From the NCBI GenBank assembly GCA_017500625.1, contig JAFVYX010000268.1, positions 1-20,834 of the forward strand: DNA of 20,834 nt. Reading direction: 5' to 3'. The notes beneath the pieces were generated by a model, which saw nothing but the letters and a program-made list of their open reading frames with translations, was not told the DNA's origin and searched no databases. The DNA is from Clostridia bacterium. GTDB lineage: Bacteria > Bacillota_A > Clostridia > Oscillospirales > CAG-272. The position numbers and the translations under genes are program-made. Shown here piece after piece: positions 1-6,686 of this stretch; position 1 is the stretch's first letter, and the number at the start of each line of letters is the position of its first letter.

Positions 1-858
1 GTCGGTCGCCCTAACGTGGGAAAATCCACGCTTCTTAATGCCATTCTTGGTGAGAAGGTGGCGATCGTTTCAAAAAAACCGCAAACCACGCGCAACCGTA
101 TCACGGGCATTCACACGGTGGGGGAGGATCAGTACGTATTCCTGGATACTCCCGGCGTTCACCGCCCCCGTACCAAGCTTGGCGACTATATGGTTAAAGC
201 TGCGGGCGATACGCTTGGTGAAGCCGATGCGGCGATCCTTGTGGTCGAGCCGCGGGACGAGGTCGGCGACATTGAAGCCGGCATCATCGATAAGCTTCGC
301 GCCACCAAAACTCCTGCGATCCTTGTTGTCAATAAGATCGATGCCACCAGCCGCGAGCACATCGCCAAGACCATTGCCTCGTACGCGGCGGCCTATGATT
401 TTGATGCGGTGGTGCCGATGTGCGCTAAAAATGGTAAGGGTATCGACATTCTTCTTGATGAATGCAAAGGATACCTTACGGAAAGCGATTTCTTTTTCCC
501 GAGTGACGCGCTGACCGACCAGCCCGAGCGGCAGATCGCGGCGGAGGTTATCCGCGAAAAGCTTCTGCGCGTGCTTGAGGAGGAGATCCCGCACGGCGTT
601 GCGGTCATGATCGAGGAATTCCGCGAGGAGGAGAAGATGCTCTCCATTCGCGCCGAGATCTTCTGCGAGAAGGCCTCGCATAAGGGAATCATCATCGGTA
701 AGCATGGCGCCACCCTCAAGACTGTGGGTACATACGCACGCGAGGACCTTGAAAAATTCTTTGGTATCAAGGTGTTCCTTGATCTTTGGATCAAGGTGAA
801 GGAGAACTGGCGTGACAGCGACGTTGCTGTCCGCAATTTCGGTTATAAAGAGGAATGA
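1..858 (+). CDS. era: GTPase Era, 5'-truncated by the window edge
   Basis: Era is a GTPase that binds the 3' end of 16S rRNA and assists maturation of the small ribosomal subunit. The frame is already open at base 1, so the true start lies upstream and only the first few residues are missing. Visible motifs are the G1 loop GRPNVGKS (bases 4-27), G3 DTPG (from 145), G4 NKID (331-342) and a G5-like CAK (about 421). The C-terminal half is a KH RNA-binding domain with GIIIGKHG near 685-708, where KHG replaces the commoner KGG. Together with the C-terminal ending NFGYKEE this identifies Era rather than the double-GTPase Der. The stop is 1 base before the recO ATG, so the two are almost certainly translated as a unit. 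The start codon cannot be seen. Confidence 0.95.
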   Translation, partial: VGRPNVGKSTLLNAILGEKVAIVSKKPQTTRNRITGIHTVGEDQYVFLDTPGVHRPRTKLGDYMVKAAGDTLGEADAAILVVEPRDEVGDIEAGIIDKLRATKTPAILVVNKIDATSREHIAKTIASYAAAYDFDAVVPMCAKNGKGIDILLDECKGYLTESDFFFPSDALTDQPERQIAAEVIREKLLRVLEEEIPHGVAVMIEEFREEEKMLSIRAEIFCEKASHKGIIIGKHGATLKTVGTYAREDLEKFFGIKVFLDLWIKVKENWRDSDVAVRNFGYKEE

Positions 859-859
859 T

Positions 860-1657
860 ATGACGTATGAGGTCCGCGGCCTGGTCGTGCGCACGGTGGA
901 TCTTTCGGGGAGTGACAAGCTCCTCACGATCCTGACTGCCGAGCGTGGGCTGATTACGGCCGTTTCCAACGGCAGCCGCTCTCTCAAAAGCCGATATCTG
1001 GCCGCCTCTCAGCTCTTTTGCTATGCGTCCTTTGTTTTGGAGTCTCGCCGCGACCGTTTTTGGGTGCGGGAGGTAGAGCTGATCGAGAGCTTTTACGAGT
1101 TGCGCTTGGATATCGTCAATACGGCACTCGCCAACTACGTTTGCGAGGTGGCGGGAGACGTGACTGTGCCGGAGCAGCCCGATCCCGACATTTTGCGCAC
1201 GGCATTGAACGCTCTCTATGCGATCGCCAATAATAAATATCCCCTGCCCGTTATCAAGGCGGCTTTTGAATTCCGTACTGCCGCGATGCTCGGGTATCTC
1301 CCCGAGCTTTCTGCGTGCCTCTTGTGCGGCGAGGCCGAGGGGGAAATGCTGCTTGACGTGATGAACGGCTCGGTCGTTTGCTCGAAATGCCATGCCTCGG
1401 TTGAGCGTGAGCTTCCGCGCCACGAGGACGATTTTGCGGCCCGTACGCGCGCGCTTCTGTGCATTCTGACGCCGGCCTCTCGTGCCGCCCTCCAATACAT
1501 TCTTGCTTGCCCCTTGGAGCGCCTTTTCTCCTTCCGCCTCGATGAGGAGGACCTGCGCCACCTTTCCCACGCCGCCGAGGAGTATCTCCTCAACCACCTT
1601 GAGCGCGGCTTCAAGACTTTGCAATTCTATAAGGAGGTTGCCTCGGGCAACCTATAA
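860..1657 (+). CDS. recO: DNA repair protein RecO
   Basis: RecO loads RecA at single-strand gaps and anneals SSB-coated DNA in the RecFOR pathway. The ATG at 860 is chosen because AAAGAGG sits just upstream at the end of era and the protein then begins MTYEVRGLVVRT, the normal RecO N-terminal OB fold. The 265-residue product has the usual family length. Two Cys pairs, C153-x2-C156 and C174-x2-C177, form the zinc-binding site found in many Gram-positive RecO proteins. The helical C-terminal domain follows and ends with residues typical of the family. An in-frame extension upstream to 812 would overlap era and has no ribosome binding site, so it is rejected. The gene lies between era and mutS2 with one base and eight bases of separation. 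Confidence 0.95.
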   Translation: MTYEVRGLVVRTVDLSGSDKLLTILTAERGLITAVSNGSRSLKSRYLAASQLFCYASFVLESRRDRFWVREVELIESFYELRLDIVNTALANYVCEVAGDVTVPEQPDPDILRTALNALYAIANNKYPLPVIKAAFEFRTAAMLGYLPELSACLLCGEAEGEMLLDVMNGSVVCSKCHASVERELPRHEDDFAARTRALLCILTPASRAALQYILACPLERLFSFRLDEEDLRHLSHAAEEYLLNHLERGFKTLQFYKEVASGNL

Positions 1658-1665
1658 GGAGACGT

Positions 1666-4053
1666 ATGCTCTTTACGGAAAAGACCTTATCGGCCCTCGA
1701 ATACGATAAAATACGGCATCGCCTTTCCTCGTTTGCTCCCACGGCGGGAGCGCGGGCAAGGGCGTTGTCGCTTATGCCCGATGACGACTACGAGACCGTG
1801 GTCCTTCGTCAAAAGGAAACGGCAGACGCGCGTTACCTGATCGCCGCCAAGGGGTATCCCCCCTTCGCCAACGATGAGGGGGTCATGGACGCGGTGGGCA
1901 GAGCCGAAAAGGGGGCGACACTCACTCCTCGCGAGCTGCTTGCGATCAGCGGTGTGTTGCGTGCGGCACGCCATTTTCTGGATTATATCGATACCTGTGA
2001 GACAGAGACCTCGCTTGACGTTCTGTTTGATCGCCTGATTGCCGTGCGGCCGCTTGAGGACCGCATTACCAAGGTGATCCTCGGGGAAGATCTGATCGCT
2101 GATGAGGCCAGCCCGGCGCTTGCCGATATCCGTCGCAGGATCCGTGCGGCCAACAACCGCATCAAAGACACACTGGCTACCTACATCGGTGGCGCTCGCT
2201 CGAAGTATCTTCAGGAGAACATCGTCACGATGCGAAACGGGCGCTACGTGATTCCCGTTAAGGCCGAATACCGTGGAGAGATCAAGGGCCTCTTACACGA
2301 CACCTCCTCATCAGGAGCTACGGTGTTCATCGAACCCCTGGCTGTCGTTGAGGCGAACAACGAGCTTCGCGAGCTTGCCTCGCGTGAGCAGGCCGAGATC
2401 GATCGGATCCTCGCCGAGCTTTCCGAGGAATGTGCGAACAACGCCGGGGCGCTCGCCTCGGATTGCCGCAATATGACCGAGATTGCCTTTGCCTACACTC
2501 GCGCCTCGTATGCTGATGCGATTGGGGCCACCACCCCGAGGATCACCGAGGAAAAGCACATCGCTATCCTTCGCGGCCGTCACCCTCTTATTGAAAAGGA
2601 ACGCGTGGTGCCGATCGACATTACGCTTGGCGGTGATTTTGATACGCTCATCATCACAGGCCCCAATACGGGTGGTAAGACCGTGGCGTTGAAAACGCTT
2701 GGCCTTTTTGCCCTGATGGCGCAAGCGGGGTTGGCTCTCCCTGCGGAGGATAAGACCGAAATGGGCGTGTTCTCCGAGATTCTTGTGGACATCGGTGACG
2801 AGCAGAGCATTGAGCAGTCGCTGTCCACCTTTTCGGCGCATATGGTCAACATTGTGAGCATCATCGGCCACGTTACTGACCGTTCGCTCGTCCTCTTTGA
2901 TGAGCTGGGCGCCGGCACCGATCCCGTGGAGGGCGCCGCCCTGGCCGAAGCGATCCTTGAGGAGGTGCGCGGCCGTGGAGCGCTTTCCGCTTCGACCACG
3001 CACTATGCCGAGCTGAAGGTGTATGCCCTGGAGACCGAGGGCGTGCAGAACGCCTCCTGCGAGTTTGACGTGGAGACCCTGCGCCCCACCTACCGCCTTA
3101 TTGTGGGCATGCCCGGTAAATCCAACGCCTTTGCGATCTCGGAAAAACTGGGACTGTCCGCCGACATCATTCGCCGTGCCGATGCCCACCTTTCGGGCGA
3201 TACCAAGCGCTTTGAGGGCGTCATCGCCCAGCTGGAGGCCTCGCGCGTAGAAATGGAGCGTGAGCGCGAGGAGGCCGAACGCTTGCGCCGCGAATACGAG
3301 GCATTCAAGAAAGAGGCCGAGCGCCGTCTCCACGAGAAAACGGCCAGCTCGGAAAAGGAGATCGCCTCGGCCCTTACCCGCGCCAGACAGCTGCTTGACA
3401 GCGCACGGGCGGGAAGCGATTATATCTTCAAGGAGCTTGACGAGATCCGCCGCAAGCAGAACGCCGCCAACTTTGCCGAGGAGCTGAACCGCGCTAAGGC
3501 GGCGGTGCGCGACCGCTTGCGTGAGGGAAACGAGCTGTACGACAAGGCCGAGTTCCGCGAGATCTCCTTGGAGGACGATTACGTCCTGCCGCGCCCCCTC
3601 AAGGTCGGTGACCGTGTGTTTCTCGTTTCCTATCATCAGGAGGGCGAGGTCACGGCGATCTCTGAGCGTGACGGTAAGGTCACGGTGCAGGCGGGTATCC
3701 TGAAAGCCAAGGTAGCGGTGAAGGACGTGCGCCTTCTTGAGGACGGCAAGCGCATCAAGGTCAAGGAGCCGAAGCCCGAGGCGCGCCTGCGCGCCGTTGT
3801 GCGGGCCGATTTTCACCCCGAGGTCGACGTGCGCGGCATGATTGGCGATGATGCCTGGTTTATCGTTGATAAATACCTTGACGACGCCATTATGGCGGGC
3901 GTCCGCAGTGTCCGCATCATTCACGGAAAGGGCACGGGGGCGCTCCGCAAGGCGATCGCCCAATATCTGAAGACCGATCGCCGTGTGGCCTCTCACCGCA
4001 TGGGAGCTTACGGCGAGGGCGATGCCGGTGTTACCGTTGTGGAATTGAAATAA
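1666..4053 (+). CDS. mutS2: MutS2 family ATPase with C-terminal Smr nuclease domain
   Basis: MutS2 is a MutS paralogue lacking the mismatch-recognition domain. It is linked to suppression of homologous recombination and, in Bacillus, to sensing and splitting collided ribosomes; which role dominates here cannot be read from sequence. The 795-residue product has the family length. Residues 1-300 are the lever/clamp-type helical region. The ABC-type ATPase has Walker A GPNTGGKT (332-339) and Walker B LVLFDELGAGTDP (408-420). A long charged coiled coil covers about 515-620, a KOW-like linker about 645-690, and the Smr domain about 719-795 with HGKGTGALR (753-761). The Smr entry motif is DVRGM rather than the commoner LDLRG. 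AAGGAG overlaps the recO stop and fixes the ATG. It is the last gene of its operon, before the shared terminator. Confidence 0.96.
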   Translation: MLFTEKTLSALEYDKIRHRLSSFAPTAGARARALSLMPDDDYETVVLRQKETADARYLIAAKGYPPFANDEGVMDAVGRAEKGATLTPRELLAISGVLRAARHFLDYIDTCETETSLDVLFDRLIAVRPLEDRITKVILGEDLIADEASPALADIRRRIRAANNRIKDTLATYIGGARSKYLQENIVTMRNGRYVIPVKAEYRGEIKGLLHDTSSSGATVFIEPLAVVEANNELRELASREQAEIDRILAELSEECANNAGALASDCRNMTEIAFAYTRASYADAIGATTPRITEEKHIAILRGRHPLIEKERVVPIDITLGGDFDTLIITGPNTGGKTVALKTLGLFALMAQAGLALPAEDKTEMGVFSEILVDIGDEQSIEQSLSTFSAHMVNIVSIIGHVTDRSLVLFDELGAGTDPVEGAALAEAILEEVRGRGALSASTTHYAELKVYALETEGVQNASCEFDVETLRPTYRLIVGMPGKSNAFAISEKLGLSADIIRRADAHLSGDTKRFEGVIAQLEASRVEMEREREEAERLRREYEAFKKEAERRLHEKTASSEKEIASALTRARQLLDSARAGSDYIFKELDEIRRKQNAANFAEELNRAKAAVRDRLREGNELYDKAEFREISLEDDYVLPRPLKVGDRVFLVSYHQEGEVTAISERDGKVTVQAGILKAKVAVKDVRLLEDGKRIKVKEPKPEARLRAVVRADFHPEVDVRGMIGDDAWFIVDKYLDDAIMAGVRSVRIIHGKGTGALRKAIAQYLKTDRRVASHRMGAYGEGDAGVTVVELK

Positions 4054-4084
4054 AAAAGAGCGACCGTATGGTCGCTCTTTTTTT
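4052..4084. terminator. Bidirectional intrinsic terminator between mutS2 and rplA
   Basis: An 8-bp GC-rich stem (GAGCGACC 4058-4065 with GGTCGCTC 4070-4077) closes a GTAT loop. It is flanked by six A on the left and seven T on the right, so a U-tract follows the hairpin on either strand. It begins inside the mutS2 stop codon and ends about 13 bases from the rplA stop. Confidence 0.93.
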
Positions 4085-4096
4085 ATTTCTTTGCGA

Positions 4097-4789
4097 TTAC
4101 AGCTTGGCGTAGTTGACCTTAACACCGGGGCCCATCGTGGCGGCGAGAACGCAGCTCTTGATGTACTGACCCTTGGCGCTGGCGGGCTTCGCCTTGATGA
4201 TCGCTTCCATCAGCGTGTTGAAGTTCTCAAGGAGCTTCTCGGCGCCGAAGGAGGCCTTGCCGATGGGGCAGTGAATGATGTTGGTCTTGTCAAGACGGTA
4301 CTCGATCTTACCGGCCTTGGCCTCGAGAACGGCCTTGGCGGGATCGGTGGTAACGGTACCGGCCTTGGGGTTAGGCATGAGGCCCTTAGGACCGAGGACC
4401 TTACCGAGGCGGCCGATGACACCCATCATGTCGGGGGTGGCGATAACAACGTCGAACTCAAACCAGTTCTCGGTCGTGATCTTCTTCACGTATTCGTCGG
4501 CACCAACGTAGTCGGCACCTGCCTCCTCGGCCGCCTTAGCGGCATCGCCACGGGCGAAAACGAGGGTGCGGACGGTCTTACCGGTACCGTTCGGGAGAAC
4601 GATGGCACCGCGGACCTGCTGGTCGGCGTGACGCGAGTCAACACCCAAACGGACGTTGATCTCGATGGTCTCATCAAACTTTGCCTTGGCGGTCTCAACG
4701 ACGAGGGCGATCGCCTCGGCGCTGTCATAGAGCTTGGTCTTATCGACGAGCTTTGCGCTGTCGGTGTACTTTTTTCCGAATTTAGCCAT
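4097..4789 (-). CDS. rplA: 50S ribosomal protein L1
   Basis: L1 binds the mobile stalk of 23S rRNA (helices 76-78), helps release E-site tRNA, and in many bacteria represses its own operon by binding an rRNA-like site in the mRNA. The 230-residue product has the standard length. It starts MAKFGKKY and carries the conserved segments [32 protein letters not shown] and [15 protein letters not shown]. The start is set by AAGGAGG (4799-4805), which overlaps the rplK stop. It is the last gene of rpmG-secE-nusG-rplK-rplA. The usual followers rplJ and rplL are absent; the operon ends at a terminator shared with mutS2. Two upstream leaders look like possible L1 targets (see 5253-5332 and 6422-6551). 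Confidence 0.98.
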   Translation of the reverse strand: MAKFGKKYTDSAKLVDKTKLYDSAEAIALVVETAKAKFDETIEINVRLGVDSRHADQQVRGAIVLPNGTGKTVRTLVFARGDAAKAAEEAGADYVGADEYVKKITTENWFEFDVVIATPDMMGVIGRLGKVLGPKGLMPNPKAGTVTTDPAKAVLEAKAGKIEYRLDKTNIIHCPIGKASFGAEKLLENFNTLMEAIIKAKPASAKGQYIKSCVLAATMGPGVKVNYAKL

Positions 4790-4806
4790 GATTCTGTTCC
4801 TCCTTA

Positions 4807-5232
4807 TCAGTCAACCACAGTAATACCCATGCTGCGGGCGGTGCCTGCCACCATGCTCATAGCGGCCTCGAGAGAGCCGGCATTCAGGTCGGGCATCTTG
4901 GTTTCGGCGATCTTCTTCACCTGCTCCTTGGTGATCGAGGCGACCTTGTCCTTGTTGGGGGCAGCGGAAGCAGTCTCGATGTTGCAGGCCTTCTTGATCA
5001 GAACGGCTGCGAGAGGAGTCTTGGTGATGAAGGTGAAGGAACGGTCAGCATAGACCGTGATGACAACGGGAATGATAAGGCCCATGTCGTTCTTGGTTCT
5101 CTCGTTGAACTCCTTGGTGAAGTTCGGGATCGAGACACCGTACTGACCGAGGGCAGGGCCGACAGGCGGCTGAGGCGTCGCCTTACCGGCGGGAAGCTGA
5201 AGCTTAATATAACCGGAAATTTTCTTTGCCAT
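4807..5232 (-). CDS. rplK: 50S ribosomal protein L11
   Basis: L11 forms the base of the GTPase-associated centre with 23S rRNA helices 43-44 and takes part in factor binding and in stringent-response activation through RelA. The 141-residue length and sequence are standard: [18 protein letters not shown] at the start, the proline-rich N-terminal segment [14 protein letters not shown], and a C-terminal RNA-binding domain ending [17 protein letters not shown] at 5243-5247, ten bases before the ATG, fixes the start. It is separated from rplA by 17 bases. The 106-base gap after nusG is longer than the other gaps in the operon and holds a structured leader. Confidence 0.98.
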   Translation of the reverse strand: MAKKISGYIKLQLPAGKATPQPPVGPALGQYGVSIPNFTKEFNERTKNDMGLIIPVVITVYADRSFTFITKTPLAAVLIKKACNIETASAAPNKDKVASITKEQVKKIAETKMPDLNAGSLEAAMSMVAGTARSMGITVVD

Positions 5233-5252
5233 GATATTGTAACCTCCATAGT

Positions 5253-5332
5253 GTGGTGAATGATACGGGAGAATGTAAAATTAAATTTTCTCCCTCCCAC
5301 AAGTGTCCGCAAGCGGACGGTGCGGAGTGGGG
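5253..5332 (-). promoter_or_regulatory. Structured rplK leader, candidate ribosomal protein L1 binding site
   Basis: Read on the minus strand, the nusG-rplK gap can fold two ways. An upstream form pairs CCCAC (5331-5327) with GTGGG (5300-5296) around a perfect hairpin, GTCCGC/GCGGAC (5318-5305). A downstream form pairs the same GTGG (5300-5297) with CCAC (5256-5253) and GGGAGAA (5294-5288) with TTCTCCC (5273-5267), leaving a strongly asymmetric internal loop of 2 versus 10 bases. GTGGGAGG (5300-5293) is identical to a stretch of the L1 stalk of E. coli 23S rRNA as I remember it. Two helices around an asymmetric loop is the known form of L1 mRNA targets. The ribosome binding site lies six bases downstream. 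There is no U-tract, so a terminator is unlikely. The L1 assignment is inference. Confidence 0.45.
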
Positions 5333-5338
5333 AAGCGC

Positions 5339-5881
5339 TTACTCCGCGAGGCGTGCGTCCTGAGTGTCGATCATAACCGAGATATCGCGGCGTCCGGCGG
5401 AAACAAGCACGGTCAGCTGCTTCTGATCCTCGCTGATCTCCTGAAGAACACCGGTGTATCCCGCAAAGGCACCGGACACGACGGAAATATTGTCGCCGAC
5501 CTTGAATGCAAATTCGGCAACGGTAGAACCAATGTTGAGCTTCTTAAGCTCGGCGTCGGTCAGCGGAACGGGACGCGATCCGGGGCCGACAAAGCCCGTC
5601 ACACCCGTCACGTTACGGACGGCATGCCAGCTTTCGTCATTCATGATCATGTGAATGAACACGTAGGTCGGCTTGCGCTTGGTCTCGACCTCCTTCTGCT
5701 CACCCTTGGCATTCGTGACGAAACTCTTTTCGGTCAGGACGACCACATCGAAAATGAGATGGCCGAGACCGCGGTTCTTGACGATCTGTTCAATGCTGAT
5801 CTTAACCTTGCTTTCGTACCCCGAATACGTGTGGATCACGTACCAACGGGGGCCAAGGTTCATTTCGTTGATATCACTCAT
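5339..5881 (-). CDS. nusG: Transcription termination/antitermination factor NusG
   Basis: NusG binds the RNA polymerase clamp helices, changes pausing and elongation, and can bridge to ribosomal protein S10 or Rho. The 180-residue product has the NGN domain (about 11-118), including PRWYVIHTYSGYE and the conserved KRKPTYVFIHM and PGSRPVPL segments. A C-terminal KOW domain follows (about 126-178) with KVGDNISVVSGAFAGYTG. The chosen ATG has AGAGG about ten bases upstream; a second ATG at codon 7 is possible but less well placed. It follows secE by 16 bases, the near-universal secE-nusG pairing. Confidence 0.97.
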   Translation of the reverse strand: MSDINEMNLGPRWYVIHTYSGYESKVKISIEQIVKNRGLGHLIFDVVVLTEKSFVTNAKGEQKEVETKRKPTYVFIHMIMNDESWHAVRNVTGVTGFVGPGSRPVPLTDAELKKLNIGSTVAEFAFKVGDNISVVSGAFAGYTGVLQEISEDQKQLTVLVSAGRRDISVMIDTQDARLAE

Positions 5882-5897
5882 TGGCGATCCTCTTCTC

Positions 5898-6254
5898 TCA
5901 AATCAGGCCTGCAACCCATTTGAAGAGGCTGTCGAAGGCGGTATCGATTCCAAGAATGATCGCACTGAAGACAAGGACGGAGACCACAACGACACCCGCG
6001 CTCTTGCAGACGTCGCGCCAGGGCTTCCAGACGATCTTCTTGCGCTCGCTGTTATAATCGCGCCAGAACTTGGCCATAGCACGACCGATGCGAACGAAGA
6101 AGTTGGGCTTTCCGCTCTTCTTTTTCTGCTTTTTTGCAGCAACAGGGACTTTTTCCTCGGCAACCGGGGACTCGGCAACGGCTTCGGCTTCTACCTCGGT
6201 CGCAGTGACCTCGGTCTCCTTGGCCATAGGGTTTTTGTTTTCCATATCAGCCAT
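5898..6254 (-). CDS. secE: Preprotein translocase subunit SecE
   Basis: SecE clamps SecY in the membrane-embedded Sec channel. The 118-residue product has a variable acidic then lysine-rich N-terminal tail (1-50). It is followed by the conserved amphipathic region NFFVRIGRAMAKFWRDYNSE and ERKKIVWKPW (about 51-79) and a single membrane helix (about 85-106). The core matches minimal one-helix bacterial SecE; the roughly 50-residue acidic/alanine-rich tail is an addition seen in some Clostridia. GAGGAGG at 6263-6269, eight bases before the ATG, supports the first methionine over those at codons 4 and 10. Seventeen bases separate it from rpmG upstream. Confidence 0.95.
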   Translation of the reverse strand: MADMENKNPMAKETEVTATEVEAEAVAESPVAEEKVPVAAKKQKKKSGKPNFFVRIGRAMAKFWRDYNSERKKIVWKPWRDVCKSAGVVVVSVLVFSAIILGIDTAFDSLFKWVAGLI

Positions 6255-6271
6255 ATCAGCGTCCTCCTCGA

Positions 6272-6421
6272 TTACTTGCTCTCGCGGTGCAGGGTGTGCT
6301 TGCGGCAGAACGGGCAGAACTTGTTCATCTCGATTCTATCGGGATCATTCTTCTTGTTCTTGCTCGTGTCATAGTTTCTCTGCTTGCACTCCGTGCATAC
6401 CATAGTGATCTTGACTCTCAT
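6272..6421 (-). CDS. rpmG: 50S ribosomal protein L33 (zinc-binding form)
   Basis: This small gene of 49 codons starts [17 protein letters not shown] and ends HTLHRESK. The two CxxC pairs (C9-x2-C12 and C36-x2-C39) mark the zinc-binding C+ form of L33, rather than a cysteine-free paralogue that replaces it under zinc limitation. Length and sequence fit L33 exactly. AGGAGG at 6431-6436, nine bases before the ATG, is a strong ribosome binding site. rpmG-secE-nusG is a very common bacterial order. It is the first gene of the five-gene operon and lies behind a leader of about 130 bases. Confidence 0.96.
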   Translation of the reverse strand: MRVKITMVCTECKQRNYDTSKNKKNDPDRIEMNKFCPFCRKHTLHRESK

Positions 6422-6551
6422 TTAACGGCACCTCCTAATTGAATTTGGGAAAGCTCCCATGCAGCGGCCTTTCGGCCTGTACCTCCCTCAAGAACAGAGG
6501 ACGTGTGCGGCTCGTCCCAAAGCGCACAACAAAAAAACCTCTGACAGAGGT
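6422..6551 (-). promoter_or_regulatory. Structured 5' leader of the rpmG operon, possible L1-responsive element
   Basis: From the predicted start near 6551 the RNA opens with a hairpin ACCTCT-GTC-AGAGGT (6551-6537) running into a T-tract (6537-6531). Then come pairable segments GTGCG/CGCAC, CCTC/GAGG, a tetraloop hairpin GGCC-GAAA-GGCC (6477-6466) and GGGA-GCTT-TCCC (6458-6447), followed by the rpmG ribosome binding site. GGGAGG (6487-6482), the hairpin, then CTGCATGGGAGC (6464-6453) follows the order of GGGAGG ... CUGCAUGGAGC in the L1 stalk of E. coli 23S rRNA as I remember it. Since L1 is encoded at the end of this operon, autoregulation is plausible. The structures are seen by eye and have not been folded. 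Confidence 0.5.
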
Positions 6552-6597
6552 AACCCGATTATAGCACGCGAGCCCACTTTTGTCAAGAGGTTTTTTT
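6531..6597 (-). terminator. Long inverted repeat enclosing the rpmG promoter; likely terminator for clpC read-through
   Basis: AAAAAAACCTCT-TGACA on the minus strand (6597-6581) pairs with TGTC-AGAGGTTTTTTT (6546-6531): 12 bp including seven A-T pairs, a one-base bulge, then 4 bp. The distal arm ends in T7, giving a terminator for minus-strand RNA arriving from clpC. The first arm contains the -35 box, so RNA that starts at the rpmG promoter lacks it and can form only the short hairpin 6537-6551. No other U-tract terminator was found after clpC. Confidence 0.6.
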
Positions 6598-6618
6598 ATA
6601 ATATTATAAAATAATTTT
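6558..6618 (-). promoter_or_regulatory. Strong sigma-A promoter with AT-rich UP-like region for rpmG-secE-nusG-rplK-rplA
   Basis: On the minus strand a perfect -35 TTGACA (6586-6581) and a perfect -10 TATAAT (6563-6558) are separated by exactly 17 bases. Upstream lies A7 (6597-6591) in the proximal UP-element position, then a long AT-rich stretch containing AAAATTATTTT (6618-6608), which fits the distal UP consensus but sits about one helical turn further away than usual. The start site should fall near 6551. This is the strength expected of a ribosomal protein promoter. Confidence 0.92.
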
Positions 6619-6642
6619 AAGTTGCACTTTTTGCGCGCTCAG

Positions 6643-6678
6643 CGCCCGCTTGCACGCTAAAATTTTATGAAGCGGGCG
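6643..6678 (-). repeat. Inverted repeat just after the clpC stop
   Basis: CGCCCGCTT (6643-6651) and AAGCGGGCG (6670-6678) form a perfect 9-bp stem around an 18-base AT-rich loop, ending nine bases from the clpC stop. GCACGC/GCGTGC (6652-6657 and 6676-6681) offers a competing fold. No T-tract follows on either strand, so it is more likely a 3'-end stabilising or pausing hairpin than an intrinsic terminator. Confidence 0.5.
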
Positions 6679-6686
6679 TGCTGCTT

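Noticed and set aside
2311..4125. A 604-codon open frame on the - strand
   Set aside because: It is the antisense shadow of mutS2, runs through the terminator, and has no family-like motifs or ribosome binding site.
6422..6530. A tRNA gene upstream of rpmG
   Set aside because: Several hairpins are present and tRNA genes often precede rpmG, but there is no GTTC-type T-loop, no acceptor stem closure and no anticodon arm.
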